Positions 11,501 to 28,063 of a stretch of DNA of 64,000 nt are shown in pieces. A program made the position numbers and the translations under genes. Under the pieces are notes generated by a model. The model worked only from the letters and a program-made list of their open reading frames with translations. It searched no databases and was not told the origin of the DNA. Position 1 is the first letter of the stretch; each line of letters opens with the position of its first letter. Source of the stretch: Argopecten irradians (taxonomy: Eukaryota > Mollusca > Bivalvia > Pectinida > Pectinidae); contig NC_091142.1 in NCBI RefSeq assembly GCF_041381155.1, positions 37,249,604 to 37,313,603 on the forward strand. Reading direction: 5' to 3'.

Positions 11501-14500
11501 GTACTGATATTGGGCCTGCAGGATGCATGGATGAAGGGCTACCAAGTCTGTTCAAATAAATAACCTATGACCTTCATTCAAGGTCACAGGGGTCAAATAG
11601 GCTAAAATCCTTTAAACAACTTCTTGTGAATAACTAAGAGGCCTAGAGACCTGATATTAGGCCTGTAGAATGCTGGGATGAAGGGCTACCAAGTTTGTTC
11701 AAATAAATGACCTTGACCTTCATTCAAGGTCAAAGGGGTCAAATAGGCTAAAATCTTTAAACGACTTCTTCTCAAGAACCAGAAGGCCCAGGGTACTGAT
11801 ATTGGGCCTGTGACTTGCTGGGATGAAGGGCTACCAAGTTTGTTCAAATGAATGACCTTGACCTTCATTTAAGGTCAAAGGGGTCAAATAGGCTAAAATC
11901 CTTTAAACAACTTCTTGTGAATAACTAAGAGGCCTAGAGACCTGATATTAGGCCTGTCGCATGCTGGGATGAAGGGCTACCAATTTTGTTCAAATGAATG
12001 ACCTTGATCTTCATTCAAGGTCATAGGGGTCAAATAGGCTAAAATCTTTAAACGACTATGTTGTATTGTACTATTAGTCAGATGACCGTTAAGGCCCATG
12101 GGCCTCTTGTATTTTCTAAAAATGTTTTTTGTCATGAAAAAATAATTATGTACAAAATTATTATGTACAAAAAATGTTTTCTAAAAATATTTTTTGTATT
12201 TTCTAAAAATATTTTTTGTCGAGTCAAATTATTGTACAAAAAAACAACAGGTCTGATGCTAAACCCTGTATTTAAATGGAATCTTCCTATTCTCAGGTGT
12301 ACAATTAATCTTTCAGATAAGGAATTCAACAATGAATGTTTCATTTGGCTTGCTTAAAACATAGACTGTGTCATAGACAATCAATTATTACTGGTTTCTT
12401 AGTGGACTTTATTTTATCTATATTTGAGAAAGTTCATAAAAGTCGCAGAATGTAAGTGGTAATAAACAGGTCATAATCTCTATTTTTTGCCTTATTATTA
12501 TCCCTTTTATATATCTTTGTATACCAAAGGTTTAAATGTCCATTTACACACCAGATTTTCCTGCAATCATTAGGGTTATAGAACCCCACAAGTATCTGGT
12601 ATGCAGTTAATCTTCGTGATAAGGAGTACGGCTATACCCAAATTGGGGTGGTATTCACAAAATACCGCGTCGCCTTTTGTTTTTCTTTACTGTGACGATA
12701 GTACTGAAAACTACGAATATAAAACCGGTAATGAGTTTTGTTTACAATGTTGAGTTATATACCAATATTAACTTTTAATCCCGATTATCAGGACTACCAT
12801 CAGATTAAGGAATTCGGCCAATGAAGATGACATATGGAGTCTGTACAATGTAAAAATAGTCCAACCTTAGGCGCGTTTGCATTCCTTATCTGAAAGATTA
12901 ATTGAATACCTGAAAATGGGAAGATTCCATTTAAATACAGGGTTTAGCGTCAGACCTGTTGTTTTTTGTACATACTGTAAATATTTGATAAAAATTTGTC
13001 ATGACAAAAAATATTTAAAAAAAAAAAAATTTCTGTACATAATTATTTTGTACATAATTATTTTTCATGACAAAAAATATTTTTAGAAAATAAAAGTTGT
13101 ACTTAAATATCAATGACTATTTAAGTACGAAAAACGTTTTGTAGGAGTTGTTTTTTGCCGGCCGCTGTCGGCCATCGTAGAATACACATGTTTCTGTTAA
13201 AACTAAAAACATTAGAAAAAAAAAGTAGAAATTAAACGAAGTCCTATGTTTCTCATTGGCAATGACACTTAAATTTATTGAAGTACCATGCGTTTTACAC
13301 TGTTGTGGAGCGAAAATACCGTTGCCACCATTTGTAGCGATATCGTAGATGATTCTCAGTGCATATTGTATGATTGATTTTTCCAGGTTCCTGCCGCGCC
13401 CACGTGGGTAGAAATCGACGAGAACAAATTACCAAAGGTAAGCTGCAGCAGCAGAAACCGCACCTTTTTGTTATATAAGCCAGTGAATGTATCGTAGTGA
13501 TTGTCATTGTGACGTCTAACGAAGATGGAGAAAACTTTGCACTCGCCGTTTCTTTGAAATAGGATTGCAGGGACATTGATCTTCACTGCAGCACGTTTAC
13601 GTTTGCTTTACTTCGCATCTTCTTAAACATCCAGAGTGTACCCCTCTATAGCACCTATTGACCGTTAATTACTGGAGTTCCTACTCGTTTATATAGCTTC
13701 TAGGCATGACGTCTTAGCGGCAATGGCGGTTGGAATGGTAATGACACAGGGTGACCACTTCAGTGCCTTTTTTATGTTGCCATTTCTTAAACCATTCAGT
13801 CAAACAATATTAGTATATTTAAGCATTATTCTCAATACCTTTTGGGTTTATAAATGGAAGGACATTCTTCATATTTTAGGTAGCGTCCTTGAAAAAGAAT
13901 GTCCGTCTGTTTTTTGCCAATGACTTCGATTCATTAACCTAAAAACTAATCCTTATATTTAACATTTAGATGCATGTAACTAAATCAAGTACTTTCCGTG
14001 ATTTCACTACTTACTTTTACAAAACGAATTGGGTTGGGATGCATGGATATTTCATGCGATAGTTAAATTTGGCCAATTACAGCGCCGCTTTTAAAATATC
14101 TCGCAATACGTTCTGTATGTGTGACGTCATAATACTTGACTCATAATTCTTTCCGTCAATGGATAAATAACCTTAATACGATGGTCATTTAGGACATCTA
14201 CAATATTATTTTCTATCTGAACTTTTTTGAGTGCTCACCTTACTGCTCTCCACATAATATCTCAGCGCTCAATATAACTGAAATATGTTTTCGGTTGCAG
14301 ACTCCAGAGCTCACAACAGACGACATTGAACTCCTAGAACGTTTGTCACTGGTAGAGTTTAATAACAAAGCTGGTGTGGATCGCCTCACTAAAACCATAC
14401 AGGCTGCCAATAAACTGTATGTGGTGGACACGGACGGGGTAGAACCATTGGATACTGTGCTGGAGGATAGGTACGGCTTACATAGACAGCGAAGTCTTAG

Positions 14501-15643
14501 TCCTATCTGAAAAGTTTGATAAAGTTCTGTAAAGAAAGGATTCTCAATATATGTTTTCTTTTTATGTCGTTTTTAGGGGTAATGACATTCGAGTTAATTG
14601 AATGCATATGTATGAATACAAATTCCAATTCTTTGAATCACTAATATCAACAAAAGCGAAAATTTATAGCCATCAATATTATGATATATCACAAAGTACT
14701 GATTGGGACAACTCAGAACTACAGTATTAATGAAACTAAATATACTGCGTATTTTGAAACGACCGAAATATATGACCACTAAATATGTATGCTTCCATAA
14801 ACTTTCGCTAATTTTAGGAAAATTGCGTCAACACACTTATATTACTTTTATCTTGGATGCCATTTAATAGATCAGACTTTTCTTATCATTAGCTCATAGA
14901 TATCCATGCATTGTTCTTTTTACTGCAGAGTATTGCACCTGAGGACTGATGACGTCACTGACGGATACTACAAGAAAGACATCATCAGTAATGCCAGTAA
15001 GATAGTTGAGGACTATTTCGTGGCCCCTCCCGGTAAGCTATATGCCACAACTGTTTTATTTCTCCTATTACAGGACATCCACACTTAGAAGCATTAGCTG
15101 ATAGAGATTTCCACTTTTTACTTAGTATAATTTCGCTTAATGACTGTAAGGTGATGATCATGGTGGGACATGTATTACAAACACTGTTAAAATGTTATAT
15201 TATAATAATTAATTTCATATGTTACACCCAATTCTATTGGTTAGATCTTTGAGGGTTTTTTTCCACAGACAGAAAGAATTGTACGTCAGCAGTCATGTAT
15301 TATGACCTCATAAATACAAAATGCTTTCGCTGGGAATTTTAAAAGCGGCAGTCATTGGCCAAACTGAATTATTGGATAAGATATCAATGCGCCACAACTC
15401 AATTCGTTTTATTGTAAAGATAAGTAAAATTACGGAAATTTATGCCTCAATTAAATTATAAGCGTTATTATCAATGTCTTTTGGGGTTATGAAGTCTTAG
15501 ACAAAACCGGAAGGACATTCTTCATAGAGGTTATATCATAATGTCAATTTTGTTTGTATTTTACAGGGAATATCCCTTTGATGAAGATAGAGAGAGACTA
15601 CAAACCAAAGCCATCATCAACAGATTCCGACTCCAACACATGA
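8586..15643 (+). CDS. GATC: mitochondrial Glu-tRNA(Gln) amidotransferase subunit C
   Basis: Five exons: 8586-8654, 13387-13437, 14301-14470, 14929-15032 and 15567-15643 (stop TGA). All have GT/AG junctions and compatible phases, giving 156 aa (human 136). Exon 1 encodes a basic, Arg/Lys/Ser-rich presequence (MAMNISRTIARFGHVAKRCF) typical of matrix import. Exon 3 carries LTTDDIELLERLSLVEF and VDTDGVEPLDTVLEDR; exons 4-5 give IVEDYFVAPPGNIPL, the family's C-terminal signature. GatC stabilises GatA-GatB in GatCAB, which converts Glu-tRNA(Gln) to Gln-tRNA(Gln) in mitochondria. Intron 1 is 4.7 kb, almost wholly a foldback element with a Helentron-like insertion. Introns 2 and 4 hold loosely inverted copies of another repeat. 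Confidence 0.95.
9032..12110 (+). mobile_element. Helentron/HINE-like non-autonomous element A
   Basis: The 5' end is a hairpin, AGGTCATCTGACCC-aaa-GGGTCAGGATGACCT. A CGTC/CGCCGTCC-rich tract follows, then about 20 tandem repeats, then a 3' end with GTCAGATGACC (the complement of GGTCATCTGAC at the 5' end) and the palindrome AGGCCCATGGGCCT before CTTGT. There are no target duplications: the intact foldback arm reads CAACTTTTATTTTC where this element splits it. This fits rolling-circle elements of the Helentron/HINE kind that insert at T|T. The family assignment is inferred. Confidence 0.75.
9125..12056. repeat. 145-bp satellite array (~20 units) inside element A
   Basis: About 20 copies of a ~145-bp unit, each with GGGATGAAGGGCTACCAAG. 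Two unit types alternate through much of the array (CTTCTTCTCAAGAACCAGA versus CTTCTTGTGAATAACTAAG), giving a ~290-bp higher-order period. Each unit holds TGACCTTGACCTTCATTCAA followed by GGTCA, that is, several AGGTCA half-sites. Short minus-strand frames of 60 aa recur in it as by-products. Confidence 0.95.
13855..14170. repeat. interspersed repeat in GATC intron 2
   Basis: Related in inverted orientation to 15260-15540 in intron 4. Shared landmarks are TTGGCCAATTACAGCGCCGC here against AAGCGGCAGTCATTGGCC there, plus AATTCGTTTT and ACGGAAA. It also has a small hairpin, GGACATTCTT/AAGAATGTCC (13859-13905). Probably a degenerate MITE. Confidence 0.45.
15260..15540. repeat. interspersed repeat in GATC intron 4
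   Basis: The inverted-orientation relative of 13855-14170; see that entry. Similarity is moderate and interrupted by small gaps, judged by eye. Confidence 0.4.
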
Positions 15644-17422
15644 CAAAACCCTGTTGTTAGTTAAATTTTATATCACAATAATAAATGACATGATACAACA
15701 GAATAGAAATGGTTTATGAAGCATGTGACATCATGTCCTTTAAAACCTGTATGTTTTGCTAACAACAAACAATGTCAAAGTTCAGAAGAGTCATCTCAAT
15801 TATAAATTCTTCAAGTGAGATCAACATCATGAATGTTCTTTTTGTGGTGCAGTGGAGTTGAAAACTCTTGTGTTGTGTATTTCATTGACAGAATAGATGA
15901 TGACCACAGGGGCTTTTCATTCTATACTTATACAGGCATATGTTTAATACAAAATTAGTGTCTGTATACTTATAGAATCAAAAGCCTGTGCCCAAATACT
16001 GTAGCATGCCTCATAGCTTTGAATAAAACTTGTTTGATTAAGTGAAAATGTGTTGAGTTGATTTTGATTAGTCACACGGATTTGATTTTTGTTGAGGGTG
16101 TTACCATGGTCACAGTTGATTATATACATGTACCATAGTTATCATAACATTCCATGTTTGAATATATTCTCATCAAAATATAGTGAAGTTGTCTTATTCT
16201 GTTCAAACGACTATAAGGAAGAGCCCATGATCTTCCACACAAATGTTATATAGATCGTTGTAATACAAAGGTAGTATTCCAGATAATAAATATCACATGG
16301 GTCAGAGAATTAGTTTATATGATAATTATTAATCTATATCAACATTTATATATTCTGTGATAGTAATTCATATCTTCACATAGTTGTTCTATCTAAAATA
16401 TGCTGCTAATTTAGTTTACCATAACATTGTTTTTCGAAATAATAAAGCTCATGGGCTAGTGTTGTTTGCAAGCTGCTTAATTAGAAAAAAAAAAAAAAAA
16501 AAAACATAAATCATATTTGACTTCGAATATTATTGTATTGTATCAATTATATATACGTATAACATGCAATCCAAAGGTTTGTGACATTTAAAAATTTCTC
16601 AGATTATAGTTATTCTATATTTAGACACATTAAGGTAATACTACAATTTACCAAAATTCGGTCTGTCAAATGGAGGTCAATATAAATATTAAAGAGACAG
16701 GTCAAATTTTGATCTTATAGCAGTTTTCAGCTGTTTGAAGTTTTCATACGAATAGGATCACATTAAAGGGACTAAAGTATGAATTGTACAAAATGATATG
16801 AAAATCCATTTACATTTATTTTGCATCCTTAAAAAACAATATTCAATCATATTACCTCGTACCAAACCAGAACCCTATGGTCCTGATGGCATATATATAT
16901 GTTGAGAAATTGGGTCATTTCAAATGAGTTTGGCGGAGGAAACATTGATGGTACATTATGTAACGTATGAAAATCTGCAGGTTCGTCAGGATTTATATTA
17001 ACCAGAGATTTAGATTGATAGAATATTTTACTCCCTTTGGAGTGGACAGGAGTATCTCAACCTGAGAGGTAAGATTCTTGAGTTTCTTGAAGCTTTGCTG
17101 AGTGTTTGACATCTTAAGCATCTTATCCCAAGGGTTGGGATCTACTGTCTCGCCCTAACGAAAGTAAATTCATGATTTCTTTTCTTTTACATTTTTTGTA
17201 CCCTATGTGAGCACATGCAAAGATAGGATGAACACGTTAGGCCTTCTAAACGGTGAACAAAGTCATCAAATCTACACATTTTAAACACATCCTCTGTGCT
17301 AGACTGTCCAAATTGTGGACCCAATCAACTTCTGTAACGCTTTTAATTTCTATGGAAGAGCAAGGATTTATAAGTTAATTTATAGTTTATAAATCATTGG
17401 GAAAGTTTAATGGTTACTGGCC
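15644..17422. other. GATC 3' flank and intergenic sequence
   Basis: AATAAA-like motifs follow the GATC stop (for example near 15680 and 16022), so the 3' UTR probably ends in this stretch. A run of about 20 A residues sits at 16484-16504, with no target duplication that I could find. No other gene is visible. Confidence 0.4.
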
Positions 17423-17439
17423 ACCAAGGACGTCACTTA

Positions 17440-17664
17440 CTCATACTATGTTCAATAATGCAATGATTTATATATTCCAAAAAGTACCAAAATTTCAAAA
17501 ATCTACATAATTATTTTCAATATATTAAAATAATTAGGCTTTGTATATTATATATTCTAAGTGGTCTATAACTATTTGTGTATGAAGTTTAAACTTTGTA
17601 GGCATTTATTGAACATATTATACTATGTTGTAATCATGTTTCTGATTGTATATGTCTGTGTGTG

Positions 17665-17697
<33 letters not shown>

Positions 17698-18160
17698 CTG
17701 TGTATGTGAGATAGTTACATATTGGTGTGTAAAGGTAGAACACTGTGAATGTATATTTCTATGTGAAATCCTATATATGAAATATATGTGTGAGTGTGCG
17801 TTTTGTATATGTAAGTGTGTGTGGATGTGGTCATCTGCTGATGTGTAATATAGGTATATCACTTTATGATATGTATTTCTATTCTCTGTGTATATATATA
17901 AGTCTAAGATGTTTAACAGATGTACATATATTTGATGAGTGTACATGAGTAAGAATGTGTGAGTGTAAATGGCTATTGGATGTGTATACAAATGTGAGTA
18001 TAAGACTATGATATGTGTGTGTGGTTTTGAGAGTTAGTTTCTTTAATGAGGGTTTATATTATGCGTGTTGTGTAATATATGTTTTGTCATGATATATGTT
18101 TAATGAAAACTTGAAAAATAAAAAAATAAATAAAAATTAAAAAAAAAAAAAAAAAAAAAA
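17440..18160 (+). mobile_element. 5'-truncated retroposed insert with poly(A)
   Basis: A 17-bp direct repeat, ACCAAGGACGTCACTTA, lies at 17423-17439 and 18161-18177. The insert ends in AAAATAAAAAAATAAATAAA-type sequence and a ~20-base A run just before the second copy, the hallmark of target-primed reverse transcription. The body is AT-rich with a (TG)n tract at about 17661-17692 and no recognisable coding sequence, so it is most likely a LINE 3' UTR fragment. The frame on the minus strand is a microsatellite artefact. Confidence 0.8.
17661..17692. repeat. (TG)n microsatellite
   Basis: An uninterrupted TG dinucleotide run within the retroposed insert. Confidence 0.9.
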
Positions 18161-18507
18161 ACCAAGGACGTCACTTATAAATCCTTATTGGCCACTAATT
18201 ATGTGATATAAAAAAAATCCAAAAAATACATGTTAGGGCTTCTTGTTGAACTGATCATTTTAACTGATCAAATAAATGTACATTTTCAGAGAGAACAAAA
18301 AATCATTAAGATTTTCTTTGTCAAAACTCCTTTGTAAGCAATACAAAATCGGTAGATCTGCGAGACTAGCACATACTAGTCAAATCGTATTATCAATCTG
18401 TTACCAAAAAGGACTGAAAAGTTTAGTGAATTTGCCGCTCTAAAAATAGTTGTAAGTTTAACGGGTTACCTCCCTTATTCAGCACTCTCCTGTCCTGTAG
18501 GACAAAC

Positions 18508-24146
<5,639 letters not shown>

Positions 24147-24669
24147 ATAGTGCTAGAGACAGACTGTACATATACTTTTATGATAGCTCCTTCCTCGTGA
24201 TTTTACACAGGTTTATATAGAAGGAGGATGCATCTACTGTTTTGATCTAATTGAATGTAAATTAAAAAGTTGGATAAGTAAAAGATTGAAAAAACTTCTT
24301 GAAGTTGTTGTGTCTCATAAGAATTTAATATCATTAGCTGATTCTGCTTTATTCTGTCCATCATTTAACCCACAGAATTTTCCTTGGACTCCAGATTGAA
24401 TATTTGGGCCTGTCAAACAACAAGATGAATGACAGGCCAGGCAATTGTCTTGGATTTATTTCTGCAGATATTTTATTAAGATAAATTTGATATGTAATTT
24501 TGCCTTTGCCTGCTGTAGTAATGCATATTCCTTTAATATTGCATTGTGGGACTGATTAAATAATCAACATGGTCATTCATTGGCGCACACCAAAGAATGA
24601 TCTATGTCTGACAATGGAAATAGGGATCTTTTCTCTGCTTTTCAAACTTTTTCAAACATACTACATATA

Positions 24670-24980
24670 AAATTTGAGACAGATTGCTTCAGTAATTTCT
24701 GAGAAATAGCGGTAACAATCTTCAACTGTCAAAATCCAAAATAGCAACCTGTGGGCCATCTTGTTGACTGATCAGTCCCAAAACGCAATATGCACAATTT
24801 GGGCCCTTGGGGAATTTGGAAATGAAATTTGAGACAGAACCCTTCAGTATTTTCTGAGAAATAGGGATAACAAACTTTCAACTATCAAATTCCAAGATGG
24901 CTACCTGGCAGCCATCTTGTTGACTAATTGGTCCCAAAATGCAATATGCACAACTAATAAACCACCAATCAATATTGTGC
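24670..24980. repeat. 155-bp tandem duplication, two units
   Basis: AAATTTGAGACAGA begins at 24670 and again at 24825. Each unit continues with TTTCTGAGAAATAG, GCCATCTTGTTGAC and CGCAATATGCACAA-like blocks. It looks like a short array of an interspersed satellite-type repeat. Confidence 0.75.
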
Positions 24981-25255
24981 TTCATAGTATGTTGGAGGTT
25001 AGTTATTAGTTTATGCCCCATCAGGAAATCTAACCCATGTCCGTTCTGTCTTAATTTTGTATGGACACGTCTTTGCAGAGATCTTAAAATTGCCGTGTCG
25101 GTCTTGAATGACAATACAGGTACATCTACGCGATTGTTCTTATGCCCAGCCATGAACTGAAATGTCGTGATACAGCGGTGTCTCAACTGGTCCAGGAACA
25201 TTCAGCACAGATATCATAAGCATTAGTTATACAATAATGACTTGTGATACATGCA

Positions 25256-26341
25256 ACAAGAGGCCCATGGGCCTAAATGGTCATCTGAATATTGGCACAA
25301 TACATCATCTCAATTAGTAGTGTGCCAAACAATTAAGGCAATATAAAGAACTCTTTTAATAGAAGAAGTTCAGGTTCTGATATCTTTGTTGAATTAGACC
25401 ATGAATGAAGGTCCCTTGGTCCCCACATTGCTACAAGTCAAATACCCAGTCTCTAGGCCTCTTAGTTATTTACAGGAAGTCGTTTAAAGATTTTAACCTA
25501 TTTGAACAAACTTGGTAGCCCTTCATCTCAGCATGCCACTGGCGCAATGAGTACCCTTGAGCAGAAGTTGTTCAAAGATTCTAGCCTTTTTGACCCCTGT
25601 GACTTTGAATGAAGCTCAAGGTCATTAATTTGAACAAACTTGGTAGCCCTTCATCCCAGCATGTCACAGGCCCAATATCAGGTCTCAAGGCTTCTCAGTT
25701 ATTTAAAAAGAAGTCACTTAAAGATTTTAAGCTATTTGACCCCTGTGACCTTGAATGGTGATCAAAGTCTTTCATTTCAACAAACTTGGTAGCCCAGCAT
25801 GCTGTAGGCCCAATATCAGGTCTCCAGACTTTTTAGTTATTTACAAGAAGTTGTTTAAGATGCCTATTTGACCCCTGTGACCTTGAATGAAGATCATGGT
25901 CATTTATTTAACAAACTTGGTAGCCCTTCATTCCAGCATGTCAGCCCAATAGCAAGTCTCTAGGCCTCTTAATTAATCACAAGAAGTCATTTAAAGAATT
26001 TAGCCTATTTGACCCCTGTGACCTTGAATGAAGGTCAAGATCATTCATTTGAACACACTTGGTAGCCCTTCATCCCAGCATGTCGCAGGCCGAATATGAG
26101 TACCCTGGGCCTCTGGTTCTTGAGAAGAAGTAATTCAAAGATTTAAGCGTTTTTTACACCTGTGACCATGAATGAGGTCAAGGTCATTCATATAAACAAA
26201 CTTAGTAGCCCTTCATCCCAGCATGCTACAGGCCAAATATCAGTACCCTAAGGCTTTCGGTTTTTCAAGAGTTTTTTTGAAAAGTTTACGATGATGCATG
26301 ATGATAACAGGTTATTCTGACCAATCGGGTCAGATGACCTT
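25256..26341 (-). mobile_element. Helentron/HINE-like element B, degenerate
   Basis: Minus-strand copy of the element A subfamily. The 3' end on the minus strand reads TCAGATGACC, then AGGCCCATGGGCCTCTTGT (25256-25290). The 5' end, AGGTCATCTGACCC, is at about 26328-26341. Between them are about 6-7 diverged ~145-bp units (CAAACTTGGTAGCCCTTCAT on the plus strand). It is older than A: units differ in length and the hairpin is partly lost. Confidence 0.75.
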
Positions 26342-27054
26342 ATAAAATATCATTGTTTAATTCAGATTTTCTACATCTAATCTGTGGCCTGTATAATAAT
26401 TGTATTGATTGTTACCAATGTGTATCTGTATATATATATGTAGCTCTAAGAAGTCAAAGGGTTGGGACCAATTCTTCTTAAAATCACGACTAGTCATAAA
26501 AGTACTGAATGTTTCAACAAAAATCAGAGAAATCCAAAGAGGAAGTGGCAGATTTTGGATGAATGGTGACTGCAAGTGCTATAAGAGCATGGCCTAAGTT
26601 AATTATCATTATATTGGCACAGTAGAATTCTAATACTAAATTATCTCCCCCTAGTTTGAAACATTGATTAATTTCTTAGAGGCAAAAATTATCAAGCAAA
26701 ATTTTAATGATACTTCTGATATTTAAGAGACTGGTGGCCAGTCCAAATTTTGTAGAAAAATCACTTGACATTGTTTTTTTTTTATTTGTATCCAATTTGG
26801 CTTTCTCTGTACTTTGCCTAACAATACGTAGGCGAGTGATGCAGACTATTTTGGCCTCTATGTCCTGCATTCCCCCCTCAACAAATAAAAGTGAACAGTC
26901 ATGATCACTTTATTGAATGAAATTTGAAGATGAACCTCATGACTATCAACACCGTATAAAGTCTTGTACACAGGACTATAGATCCGTGGAAGCAGTTAGC
27001 TGTATGAATTGTTACTTACCGAGAGAAAACTATCTTGTTTTCTAACACAGCAAT

Positions 27055-28063
27055 TACTGTATTCTACCACCAATAAGCCCCCTACCCAAGAAATAAATAA
27101 CAGGATATATTTAGGGGAGGGGCCTTATTACTGAATTAAGGCCCATGATTTGTATGTAACTCTCTTAATAATCTATAATATACCGTATTCTACCACCAAT
27201 AAGCCCCCTACCCAAGAAATAAATAACAGGATATATTTAGGTGAGGGGCCTTATTACTGAATTAAGGCCTATGATTTGTATGTAACTCTCTTAATAATCT
27301 ATAATATACCGTATTCTACCACCAATAAGCCCCCTACCCAAGAAATAAATAACAGGATATATTTAGGTGAGGGGCCTTATTACTGAATTAAGGCCTATGA
27401 TTTGTATGTAACTCTCTTAATAATCTATAATATACCGTATTCAACCCAATAAGCCCCCTACCCAAGAAATAAATAACAGGATATATTTAGGTGAGGGGCC
27501 TTATTACTGAATTAAGGCCTATGATTTGTATGTAACTCTCTTAATAATCTATAATATACCGTATTCTACCACCAATAAGCCCCCTACCCAAGAAATAAAT
27601 AACAGGATATATTTAGGGGAGGGGCCTTATTACTGAATTAAGGCCCATGATTTGTATGTAACTCTCTTAATAATCTATAATATACCATATTCTACCACCA
27701 ATAAGCCCCCTACCCAAGAAATAAATAACAGGATATATTTAGGTGAGGGGCCTTATTACTGAATTAAGGCCTATGATTTGTATGTAACTCTCTTAATAAT
27801 CTATAATATACCGTATTCTACCACCAATAAGCCCCCTACCCAAGAAATAAATAACAGGATATTTATACCCAGGGGATGATTTGGGGAATATAATTACCCA
27901 TAGTGTAATGTTTAAAAAAAATACGAAAAATAAAATGAAAAAAAATGGAGATGGTACTTATAAAACAAAATTATTACAAACGTTCTACAGTTTTGGTCTT
28001 TATTTATGCCAAGGTAAATGAAATTGAAAAATGGATGGGGCACTTATTGGGTCGAATGCGGTA
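27055..28063. mobile_element. MITE with internal 126-bp tandem array
   Basis: The left end TACTGTATTCTACCACCAAT and the right end (minus strand TACCGCATTCGACCCAATAA) form inverted termini, followed by AGCCCC / GTGCCCC. About 6.4 tandem units with a 126-bp period (starts at 27061, 27187, 27313, 27439, 27563, 27689, 27815) fill 27055-27865. Each unit is itself foldable: AATAAGCCCC near its start pairs with GGGGCCTTATT. No coding capacity. Confidence 0.75.

Larger units (their letters stand above)
8957..13180. mobile_element. foldback MITE with ~305-bp inverted arms
   Basis: The outer ends are complementary (CTACGATGGCCGACAGCGGC at 8957; its complement ends at 13180), and a 4-bp AATA repeat flanks both sides (8953-8956, 13181-13184). 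The left arm is split by the insertion at 9032-12110: 8957-9031 plus 12111-12340 add up to about 305 bp, the same length as the right arm, 12876-13180. The unique middle is about 535 bp. Without the insertion the element is about 1.15 kb. No coding capacity. Confidence 0.85.

Noticed and set aside
10376-11868. Five near-identical 60-aa minus-strand frames
   Set aside because: They are phases of the 145-bp satellite in element A, not genes.
9125-12056. CRISPR-like regular array
   Set aside because: Units are contiguous 145-bp satellites without unique spacers, in an animal intron.
24878-25201. 107-aa minus-strand frame
   Set aside because: Half of it is the 155-bp tandem repeat; the rest (FMAGHKNNRVD) has no family that I can support.
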